Assembly: GCA_022449845.1 (NCBI GenBank)
Contig: JAKUOE010000006.1
Coordinates: forward strand, 1 to 33,332
DNA: 33,332 nucleotides
Origin: Candidatus Thalassarchaeum sp.
Lineage (GTDB): Archaea > Thermoplasmatota > Poseidoniia > Poseidoniales > Thalassarchaeaceae
Direction: 5' to 3'
The notes below the pieces were generated by a model, which saw only the letters and a list, made by a program, of their open reading frames with translations, ran no database searches and had not been told where the DNA came from. Shown piece after piece: positions 25,395 to 33,332 of the stretch; within the stretch, counting starts at the first letter, position 1; each line of letters begins with the position of its first letter. The position numbers and the translations under genes were made by a program.

Positions 25395-27374
25395 ATGAGA
25401 GGGCGGGCTTGGCTCATCATGACCGTGTTCCTCATTGGAATGGTTCCAGGTGTACAAGCCGATTTCTCAACGGTATATCAAACTCTGAATCTCGTCTGCT
25501 CAAACGAAAGTTGTTCATTATCACAAGATTCTGTGGGGGATTCAGTGCTGAGTGAGGAGGAGCGGGACGCCAATCCGTTGCAACCCGTGACTGTCACCCT
25601 TGAATTCCCGATGATGCCCGATCAAACAAGTGTCAGCCTCCTACCTGGGATGCTCGAATCGATGACCATTGATTTCAGAATTCAGGAGGATGGTGTGGGG
25701 GTAACCAGACCGGATTTGGATGTGGAATTGATTCTTGGACCTTCAATCAACGAATGGACGCTGACAGCGCCCAGTTCAACACCAGGAGATCAAAATCCGT
25801 ATGTTCTCGAGGATGAGGAACTCGACATCGCAAACGGGCGGATTCTGGCGCCAATGGATCAGGTGTTGTTGCGCATCTCTTTCGAAATTAATCAGCCAGT
25901 CACTTGGGAATTACATCTCGCTGGTGATTCCAACCTTGAATTGCCAATAGAATGGAGTATCGATGCCGAGGCTGCGAATACCGATGAACCCACCAGTTTG
26001 ACTGAACCTCGAGCGATTACGCTTGTTGGCGCAACCACATTCGGTGGCCTGATGGGAGCGGATGTCGACTGCTATCGTTTCGAAATCGACCAGCAACTGA
26101 GTTCACTGACCGTCATTATCTCATGGGAGGCGACCCCAATCGAGGTTGACCAGGCACACGCCGTCCCTGAATTCTGGGATGAAGAGGGAGAATCTGAGGA
26201 GACACCGGAAATTCGAACTCGGTTTGAAGGTGAAATCGTCATCAACGAATTCCGTTGGACTGAACCAAATAGTGGTGAACATACACTCTGTTGGACTGGA
26301 GAAGAGAACCACTACCAGAGTTACAGTTTCATCGGATCGCAAACCATTCTAGGTGTAGGCAGTACCTCCCCCGAGGAGTTCACGGGAGAGGCGACGGGGG
26401 AGGCAGGCACCTCACAAGTGGGTCAGGTAGAGAAAGCGAGTGCGACCAATGGCGCAGGAATGTTCACGATGATTGTGGCCAGTGTTGGAATCTTCATCGC
26501 AATCGTCGGATATCTGATGCCTCTATCGTCACCTTGGTTGCCTCGATTCCTCCTCCCTCTTTCGATTATTCTTCTGTTGTTCGGAGGGATTATTTCTCCG
26601 GCCGTATCCATCTCCAACGAATCACCGAACCCTGGTGAGATGACATTTGATGAACTTCTAGATCAACGAATGGAACGAGTATATCAGGGTGTAATCAACC
26701 ATGACGAAGGACAATTTGGGCCGCAATGGTATGGAGGATTCCTAGGCATCGCCCCGGGAGAGAGATTGCAACTGATGCTGACCATCGAAACCGTCCATCC
26801 TCTCGGAGATGGCAGATGGCAAATCGAAGCGACGGAACTGGATGGTGTCGATCTTGATCGACTCGTGTTCGGCAAATTGAATGATGGAAGGCTCGCGAGC
26901 GACAACGAAGTTAGATTCATCCTCCGTTCGGGGAGACTTCTCGCACTGGACTTGCTATTGCTTGAAGCCCTTCTCATCGTTGACGAAGAACCACGGGGCG
27001 ATGTCCTCCATATCGATTGGCAGATGGTGGCGGATCCTGGTCTGGGGTCGCTCAGTGCACCTGCGTGGACCAGTCGGCCAGACTCAGTCTCTGCCGATGA
27101 GTGGCAACAAGTGACAGAAGCGGTCAAACCCGAATTGCTCTCGGTCTCTTTCTGCGACTGTGGAATCGATGCGATGGAACTCTCAATACGACCGACTGTC
27201 ATCTATGCGAATGACCTCATTGCTCCAGGAGGAATCGAATCTTCGAATGGCCTCTTCCCGTATGACTTCTGGGTTGCATGGTTGGGCTTGCTGGTTCTGG
27301 TTTGCGCGGGTGTTGTCGAGAAAGAGCGACGTGAAAAAGGAATGGCGCTAGCTGACGAAGTTCTGAACCGTTAG
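25395..27374 (+). CDS. Hypothetical exported membrane protein (659 aa)
   Basis: Signal peptide MRGRAWLIMTVFLIGMVPGVQA; paired TM MFTMIVASVGIFIAIVGYLM / FLLPLSIILLLFGGIIS; C-terminal TM FWVAWLGLLVLVCAGVV. Terminates with TAG. Confidence 0.8.
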   Translation: MRGRAWLIMTVFLIGMVPGVQADFSTVYQTLNLVCSNESCSLSQDSVGDSVLSEEERDANPLQPVTVTLEFPMMPDQTSVSLLPGMLESMTIDFRIQEDGVGVTRPDLDVELILGPSINEWTLTAPSSTPGDQNPYVLEDEELDIANGRILAPMDQVLLRISFEINQPVTWELHLAGDSNLELPIEWSIDAEAANTDEPTSLTEPRAITLVGATTFGGLMGADVDCYRFEIDQQLSSLTVIISWEATPIEVDQAHAVPEFWDEEGESEETPEIRTRFEGEIVINEFRWTEPNSGEHTLCWTGEENHYQSYSFIGSQTILGVGSTSPEEFTGEATGEAGTSQVGQVEKASATNGAGMFTMIVASVGIFIAIVGYLMPLSSPWLPRFLLPLSIILLLFGGIISPAVSISNESPNPGEMTFDELLDQRMERVYQGVINHDEGQFGPQWYGGFLGIAPGERLQLMLTIETVHPLGDGRWQIEATELDGVDLDRLVFGKLNDGRLASDNEVRFILRSGRLLALDLLLLEALLIVDEEPRGDVLHIDWQMVADPGLGSLSAPAWTSRPDSVSADEWQQVTEAVKPELLSVSFCDCGIDAMELSIRPTVIYANDLIAPGGIESSNGLFPYDFWVAWLGLLVLVCAGVVEKERREKGMALADEVLNR

Positions 27375-27375
27375 G

Positions 27376-28113
27376 TCATTCTTCTTCATTTTCGAGATGC
27401 CGTTCCAAATCGTCCGGAATTCCATCGTTATCCAAATCGTCATCCTCATCTGGAATCGAGCCGAGCATCTCATCCAACATGGCTCGTTCTTCAGCGTCGA
27501 GATTGTGGTCGCGGAGGGCTTCGACAATCCGGGCCAACTGTTCATCGCTGAGTCCGAGTGGACGTGCGGCGCCTACAATCAGATCGAGTTCTGCCTCTGA
27601 GACATGATCATCGGCCAACGCTGATTCAATGGCGGCGCGAGTGGCCATTCGAGCCGCGCTTCTCTCTGGTACCTGTAAAACGCGAGCAAGGGCGCTGAGT
27701 TCAGTCATCTCCTCCTCTGTGAGAATGCCATCGGCATAGGCCAATTCGTATGCATCGTAGAGAAGTTGTTGGTACTTGTCAGGATGAAGAAGGACGTCTC
27801 GAATCAATCCGTAATCAATGGTATCGCCGCCGACATCCATATCCAGACGCACAATTGAGGTTCGAACCTCCTTCAGGAGCATGTCTTTGATGCCATGGCC
27901 GAGCAGGATGAATCCCATGGCCACCACCGCAGCCCCGAGCCATTGCATCACACCAGTCTCAAAGAGACCACCGGGATTGAACAATTGATGGAGCCCCATC
28001 GTAATCATGGCAGCGCCCAGTGCGACCTCAAACCAGTCATTGATGTCGGGTTCGTCATCGAATAAAGCAAGGCGTGAAGCCAACTCATTCTCAGCATCGC
28101 CAGCTCTCGCCAT
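27376..28113 (-). CDS. Membrane-associated TerB-like domain protein
   Basis: Two hydrophobic segments (VALGAAMITMGLHQLF, WLGAAVVAMGFILLGHG), then TerB-like helices YDAYELAYADGILTEEEMTELSALARVLQV; C-terminus DEDDDLDNDGIPDDLERHLENEEE. Confidence 0.7.
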   Translation of the reverse strand: MARAGDAENELASRLALFDDEPDINDWFEVALGAAMITMGLHQLFNPGGLFETGVMQWLGAAVVAMGFILLGHGIKDMLLKEVRTSIVRLDMDVGGDTIDYGLIRDVLLHPDKYQQLLYDAYELAYADGILTEEEMTELSALARVLQVPERSAARMATRAAIESALADDHVSEAELDLIVGAARPLGLSDEQLARIVEALRDHNLDAEERAMLDEMLGSIPDEDDDLDNDGIPDDLERHLENEEE

Positions 28114-28199
28114 TGCACCTGCTTAACCTGCGGGAGCACTTCACACTTCCGCGGCTTTACACCCCTATCCTTTTGGGCGGTGAACGCTGGTCATCTCGC

Positions 28200-30752
28200 A
28201 TGGTCGACGATGTGCGGGAACTCGACCTGCCCTCAGAGGTCATTGACCTCCTCATTGAGGATTGGGGAATCGAACGACTACATCCACCACAAGCAGAAGC
28301 CATGCCAATTGCCCTTTCAGGGCAAAATCTGTTACTGGCAATTCCTACAGCAAGTGGAAAGAGCCTCGTCGCCTATCTTGCCATCCTCAAACGATTGTTG
28401 GTGGATTCACCCGGAAGTCGGGCATTCTACCTGGTTCCACTCAAGGCCCTCGCAGCTGAAAAAGTCGAAGAATTGCGTCAGGCCGGTGATCGGCTTGGAC
28501 TTCTTGTAGGGATGGCAATCGGAGATCGATCCGGAGAGACTGTGTCTCTGGATGAGGCTGATATCATCGTGGCGACCAGTGAGAAGTTTGACTCATTGAT
28601 GCGAAACAAAACTGACTTTCTCAATCAAGTGAGCATCGTAGTCGCCGACGAAGTGCACCTCATTCATGTTCGGAGTCGAGGACCCACGATGGAAGTGAAT
28701 CTCGCCCGCATCAAGCATGAACGGCCGGAAGCGCAGATTCTGGCCTTATCCGCCACCGTCGGCAACGCCAACGAAATGGCAGAATGGCTCAATGCTGTGA
28801 ACATTCAATCGAACTGGCGTCCTGTAATTCTTCGATATGGAACTGTATGCGATGGACTGGTCGAGCCACGATTACAAGTTGGACCCGGGGGGAACGCCAT
28901 GGAACTCCCTCCACCGTTTGAACTTCCTGATGAGGGTGACGACCTTAGAAACGTCCTCATGTCAACGGTGCAGGATTCCGGACAAGTGCTAATCTTCCGA
29001 GGAACCCGTCGTTATGCTGAGGGTAGCGCAACGAAACTCGGAGATTGGATGTTCAAACGAATGCAATCTTGGCTCAAGACGCCAGAAGAGGCACCGGAAG
29101 GGTTGGACGTCGAAGCCCGACTGATGGCCCTCGCTGAGGTGGCTAGAGAGATTGAAGGCAGTGAAGAATCGACGATGATGGGGGAGCGGTTGGCAGAAGC
29201 ACTGCGAGGAGGGGTTGCCTTCCATCATGCAGGTCTGACCGGACGTCAGAGACGAATCGTGGAGGCTGCCTTCCGAGATCGAATGCTGTTCGCAATCTGT
29301 GCAACCCCTACACTCGCTGCAGGCGTCAACCTGCCCGCTAGACGTGTCATCGTTCGCGACCTAAGCCGTTGGGAGGATGGTCTGAGCCGCCCATTGCCCA
29401 GAATGGAAGTGCACCAAATGCTCGGGCGAGCGGGACGGCCAAGATATGACTCAGTAGGAGATGCATGGCTGATTGCGAGACACTTGGAGCATGCGGATGA
29501 TATTGCTGAACTCTATTTTGAGCAGGACCCGGAAGCGGTTGAATCGAAACTCGCGGCAGAACCCGCAATGCGAACGCACATTTTGGCGGCGATTGCGACA
29601 GGAGGGCAAAGGGATCGTGATGCATTGGGTCGATTCTTCCAACAAACTTTCCTTGGTCATGGTGTTGAAAACGATTGGCTGCAAGAGAGAATCGACGAAA
29701 TTATCGCATGGTTGGCTGCTCATCGATTCATCGAAAGAACAGGTGAAGATGCAGCGATAATCCAGCGGCTCGCAGAGAGTCCAGCGATCGAATCTGAGGA
29801 GGGGTGGGATGATGAAATGCCGCTCTGGGCACAAAGTGCTCAATCAGTTGATGGCGTGGAATTCATCGAACAATTTGAATCAGAACCTCGACCAAAACGA
29901 CCAGCCGTCATTGGGTTTCAGAAGGCAGGGGAACTGAGCGAACCAGAACCCAAGGATGTCATCCCGGATTCTCCCGCAATGACGTATGCAGCCACTCCAT
30001 TCGGAGAGCGTGTGAGTCGATTGTACCTAGATCCACTGTCAGGTCTCATTCTACGAGAAGGGCTCCGAAAGGCGCGAAAAGTACTCTGTCGGATTATTGA
30101 GGATCGTTCAATCTCACCATGGGCTCTGTTACATCTCATCGCCTGTACCCCTGATTTCCCACCGATGTGGCCAACAGGAAAGCAAATGCAGAGGATGACC
30201 ATGAAGGTCAATGCGATGGCGGATCAGACCTTGCTGGACGGGCATGAGCTCAACGCACTGGGATTCATGCCCGAGGCGGAAAGCCTCGCCAAGAGTGCAT
30301 GGACACTCAGCCAATGGATTGAAGAGGATTCTCTGAGAGAGATCGAAAAGGAGTTGGGCGTTGCCCCCGGTGACCTCAGGGTCAGGGTGGATCATGCGGG
30401 TTGGCTATTGAATGCGACACGACAGATTTGCGCCAATGATGACGAAGAAGATGCGGCGCTGGCGGACGCCAATGGCGATTTAATTGAGATGCTCGATGTG
30501 ATGCAACGGCGAGTAGCCAATGGATGTAGAGAAGATCTGTTGGGTCTCATCGCCATTCGGGGTGTCGGTCGAGTCCGAGCGCGAACACTCGCCAATCACG
30601 GTTACAGAACGCCGTTGGAGATTTGTGGAATTACAAAGAAGGCGGCGCAGAAACTCGCGGATGAGCGTGGTTGGAGCCCGCAGTTGGTCGAGAATATCAT
30701 GCAATCCGCGGACAGAGCCATCCAAACCCGTGGTCGAAGGCCGACCGATTGA
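28200..30752 (+). CDS. hel308: Hel308-type Ski2-like superfamily 2 DNA helicase
   Basis: HPPQAEAMPIALSGQNLLLAIPTASGKSLVAYLA (Q motif + Walker A), ADEVHLI, ALSATVGNANEMAEWL, FHHAGLTGRQRRIVE, HQMLGRAGRPRYDSVG, C-terminal HhH IRGVGRVRARTLANHGY. Start at ATG 28200 in longer ORF. Confidence 0.93.
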   Translation: MVDDVRELDLPSEVIDLLIEDWGIERLHPPQAEAMPIALSGQNLLLAIPTASGKSLVAYLAILKRLLVDSPGSRAFYLVPLKALAAEKVEELRQAGDRLGLLVGMAIGDRSGETVSLDEADIIVATSEKFDSLMRNKTDFLNQVSIVVADEVHLIHVRSRGPTMEVNLARIKHERPEAQILALSATVGNANEMAEWLNAVNIQSNWRPVILRYGTVCDGLVEPRLQVGPGGNAMELPPPFELPDEGDDLRNVLMSTVQDSGQVLIFRGTRRYAEGSATKLGDWMFKRMQSWLKTPEEAPEGLDVEARLMALAEVAREIEGSEESTMMGERLAEALRGGVAFHHAGLTGRQRRIVEAAFRDRMLFAICATPTLAAGVNLPARRVIVRDLSRWEDGLSRPLPRMEVHQMLGRAGRPRYDSVGDAWLIARHLEHADDIAELYFEQDPEAVESKLAAEPAMRTHILAAIATGGQRDRDALGRFFQQTFLGHGVENDWLQERIDEIIAWLAAHRFIERTGEDAAIIQRLAESPAIESEEGWDDEMPLWAQSAQSVDGVEFIEQFESEPRPKRPAVIGFQKAGELSEPEPKDVIPDSPAMTYAATPFGERVSRLYLDPLSGLILREGLRKARKVLCRIIEDRSISPWALLHLIACTPDFPPMWPTGKQMQRMTMKVNAMADQTLLDGHELNALGFMPEAESLAKSAWTLSQWIEEDSLREIEKELGVAPGDLRVRVDHAGWLLNATRQICANDDEEDAALADANGDLIEMLDVMQRRVANGCREDLLGLIAIRGVGRVRARTLANHGYRTPLEICGITKKAAQKLADERGWSPQLVENIMQSADRAIQTRGRRPTD

Positions 30753-31339
30753 TGAGGGAGATACGTTCCCCTCGATTCATGTCCCGCACCCCATACCCTT
30801 GCTGGGGTCTAGACTTCTCAAGTCCAGTTTCGGATGCACAAGCCATGGTGGCGTCTTTTCTGGATTGGCGGGAAAACGAGCGGTGGTTGCTTCTAGGTGG
30901 CCCTGCTGCAGTGAGTGAGAAGCAATTGTGGACCGCATGGCTTGGATTGGCATCACGCCACGCAAACGCCAACATGCGTGCGAATGCATTGGATGTAGAA
31001 TTCATTCGTCTCATCGCAGGAACACATCAAATTCGAATCGGATTTGAGCGTGCTGGACTCGCGAAAGGCGATGAGCATGCATGGTTGATTCATCTTCCAG
31101 AGTTTTCTGATGAAACAATCTCTGAGATGCACTGGCCTGAACTCGACCGTGTTGCATTGGATCAGGAGGCAGATCGACTGATGCGTGTACTCGATGCGGG
31201 GCTGTTGCCGCATGCTCCGATACCAAATGAACGAACAGTGAAACGTTTGGAATTACAGGTCGAAGATTCTGAGTCGATGGATTATGATTCAATCGAACGC
31301 TCGGCACTGGCGCATATCGCGTTGGCTGATTTCAATTGA
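30752..31339 (+). CDS. Cgi121-like KEOPS complex subunit
   Basis: QLWTAWLGLASRHANANMRANALDVEFIRLIAGTHQIRIGFERAGLAKGDEHAWLIHLPE resembles the Cgi121 core; one-nt overlap (TGATG) with hel308 stop. Confidence 0.7.
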   Translation: MREIRSPRFMSRTPYPCWGLDFSSPVSDAQAMVASFLDWRENERWLLLGGPAAVSEKQLWTAWLGLASRHANANMRANALDVEFIRLIAGTHQIRIGFERAGLAKGDEHAWLIHLPEFSDETISEMHWPELDRVALDQEADRLMRVLDAGLLPHAPIPNERTVKRLELQVEDSESMDYDSIERSALAHIALADFN

Positions 31340-31396
31340 CGGAAGTCAAGATTGGTTGGCGAAATGCCTTATGGCCTAGAGTCCCCGCGACGAATC

Positions 31397-31666
31397 ATGG
31401 CCAAGCATCACTCCTGGCGCAAGTGCGTAGACTGTGGTATACAGTGCACTCCAATGAATTTCGTCGATGTTGACAAGGAGCGAATCTGTCTGGCCTGTTG
31501 GACAGCGCGTGTCAACCCCGAACACCCCGAGATGGAGGCAATCATCGAGAAGGTCGAAGCGGAGGTTGAAGTATGGCGATGTCAGAAGATGACTCGGGAC
31601 GAGAATGGATTGCCGGATGGACCGAAATCGGTTCGTTCACAAGGCAATCGCGTGAACAATCCCTGA
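31397..31666 (+). CDS. Small zinc-finger-like protein
   Basis: MAKHHSWRKCVDCGIQCTPMNFVDVDKERICLACWTARVNPEHPEMEAII; CxxC...CxxC pattern. ORF open to 31352. Confidence 0.6.
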   Translation: MAKHHSWRKCVDCGIQCTPMNFVDVDKERICLACWTARVNPEHPEMEAIIEKVEAEVEVWRCQKMTRDENGLPDGPKSVRSQGNRVNNP

Positions 31667-31675
31667 GGTGGATTC

Positions 31676-33332
31676 ATGGCTTCTTTTGACGGGGTCGATG
31701 CGACCCAATGGTCCGAATTGGAACCACATTACCAGAACTTCCTGAATCGTGAAATCGACTCAGCGAATGCATTGGAGGATTGGCTGCTTGAATTGGGTCG
31801 ATTCGATGCGTATGTCGGTGAGACCGGGTCGATGCTCTACGTCAACATGACATGCGATACCGAGAATGAAGAAGTCAAGCAAGCCTATCTCGACTTTGTT
31901 GAGAAGGTTCAGCCCGAACTGGCGAAGATATCCGATCTCCTTAATCGAAAACTGGCTGAATGTCCGCATGCTGACGAACTGGATCCGGTCGAATACAATG
32001 TGTTGCTACGAGATACAAGAATGGATCTGGCACTGTTCAGAGAAGAAAACATCCCCTTGGGGACAGAACTCACCAAGCTCGGCCAAAGGTACAACGAGAT
32101 TTGTGGGGCAATGACCGTCGAATTTGATGGTGAAGAACGGACGATGCAACAGATGGGCAAATACCTACAGGTGAATGAGCGTGAAATTCGAGAGAATGCG
32201 TACACAACTGTGGGAGAACGACGATTCGAGAATTCAGAAGAGATTGACGAACTCTACGAGAAGATGATTGAATTGCGACATCAGATTGCTCAGAATGCGG
32301 GGTATGAGAATTTTCGAGATTACATCTTCGATGCAAAGCATCGATTTGACTACACGCCAGCGGATTGTGAAGCATTCCAAGATGCGGTAGAGAACATCTG
32401 TGTCCCCTTGATGCGAGATGTGGATGAGGAGAGACGTCAGACATTGAATCTTGAATCCCTACGAATGTGGGACTTGGGGAATGATGTCCATGGTAGAGAA
32501 CCATTGCGACCATTCACTGAGGTCGATGAGATGGTCTCGGGGACCAGTCGGATGTTCCATCGACTCTCACCCGAACTCGGAGAATTCTTTGACAGTCTAA
32601 GGGATGGAACCAGTCTTGATCTTGACAGTCGAAAGGGAAAGGCACCTGGTGGCTACCAACTACAGAGGGATTACAGTCGGAAACCATTCATTTTCATGAA
32701 CGCCACAGGATTGCAGCGCGATTTGGAGACGATGGTGCACGAGGCTGGACATGCCTTCCATTCAATCTATGCAGATGACATCCCATTGGTGGATTATCGC
32801 AGTGCTCCACTGGAATTCTGTGAAGTTGCTGCAATGACCATGGAACTTCTGACCCATGATTTCCTCGACGAATTTTATTCGGACGAAGAGGCACAGAGAG
32901 CGGTCAGAAATCACTTGGAAGGAATTGTGTCGATACTGCCTTGGATTGCGACCATCGATGCGTTCCAGCACTGGGTATACACAAATCCGGGCCATTCTCG
33001 AGAGGAAAGGCATGCGAAATGGCTCGAACTCGGTGACCGATTTGGTTCCGTGTTGGATTGGACTGGATTTGAAGACTGGCGAAAAGTCGGTTGGCAGAGG
33101 CAACTCCATCTGTTCTCATATCCATTCTACTACATAGAATATGGAATCGCTCAACTCGGTGCACTGCAGATGTGGTTACAGTATAGAGATAAGCCAGAAA
33201 TGGCATTGGCGAACTATGCAACGGCGATGCGGTTGGGGGGTTCACGTCCGTTGCCGAATCTGGTTGAGGCAGGTGTGATGCAATTCGACCGGGGGCGTTC
33301 CACTGTACAGGGTTTATGCGACGCGGTGAGGG
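31676..33332 (+). CDS. M3-family oligoendopeptidase (PepF-like), 3' end beyond the window
   Basis: Manual translation from ATG 31676 (MASFDGVDATQWSELEPHYQNFLNREIDSANALEDWLLELGRFDAYVGET...); zinc motif HEAGHAFHS with HEAGH at 32738-32752; KGKAPGGYQ upstream. Absent from the ORF track because no stop occurs. Confidence 0.92.
   Translation, partial: MASFDGVDATQWSELEPHYQNFLNREIDSANALEDWLLELGRFDAYVGETGSMLYVNMTCDTENEEVKQAYLDFVEKVQPELAKISDLLNRKLAECPHADELDPVEYNVLLRDTRMDLALFREENIPLGTELTKLGQRYNEICGAMTVEFDGEERTMQQMGKYLQVNEREIRENAYTTVGERRFENSEEIDELYEKMIELRHQIAQNAGYENFRDYIFDAKHRFDYTPADCEAFQDAVENICVPLMRDVDEERRQTLNLESLRMWDLGNDVHGREPLRPFTEVDEMVSGTSRMFHRLSPELGEFFDSLRDGTSLDLDSRKGKAPGGYQLQRDYSRKPFIFMNATGLQRDLETMVHEAGHAFHSIYADDIPLVDYRSAPLEFCEVAAMTMELLTHDFLDEFYSDEEAQRAVRNHLEGIVSILPWIATIDAFQHWVYTNPGHSREERHAKWLELGDRFGSVLDWTGFEDWRKVGWQRQLHLFSYPFYYIEYGIAQLGALQMWLQYRDKPEMALANYATAMRLGGSRPLPNLVEAGVMQFDRGRSTVQGLCDAVR

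Noticed and set aside
26684-27202. 172-aa minus-strand ORF
   Set aside because: Antisense within the 659-aa membrane protein gene; Ser/Arg/Pro-biased shadow composition.
1-33332. CRISPR array, prophage, transposon or toxin-antitoxin/defence island
   Set aside because: No spaced direct repeats, transposase, integrase, capsid or nuclease-effector signatures seen on either strand.

Overview
This is a gene-dense archaeal chromosomal window. The gene set (RpoK, PurP, Hel308, Cgi121-like KEOPS subunit, CtaA/CtaB, PGF-CTERM-like surface proteins) suggests a Marine Group II / Poseidoniia-like euryarchaeon, but that lineage is my inference. I can support about 21 protein-coding genes and one tRNA-Gln(CUG). 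I see no rRNA, CRISPR array, transposase or phage module. Two conserved metabolic genes are each broken by one in-frame amber codon: a 2-oxoacid:ferredoxin oxidoreductase alpha subunit (TAG 2221-2223) and a tryptophan 2,3-dioxygenase (TAG 9268-9270). In both, homology continues in the same frame on either side, while TAG is also used as an ordinary terminator elsewhere in the window. Five intergenic perfect hairpins have different G/C-rich arms but the same YTACR triloop context (YGTAR on the other strand), a compensatory pattern the genes do not explain. Other points of interest are large secreted or surface proteins (a subtilase with P domain plus MopE/TSP3-type Ca-binding repeats; an 8x CARDB protein with a tryptophan-rich C-terminal tail), two PGF-CTERM-type proteins and a compositionally distinct orphan ORF.
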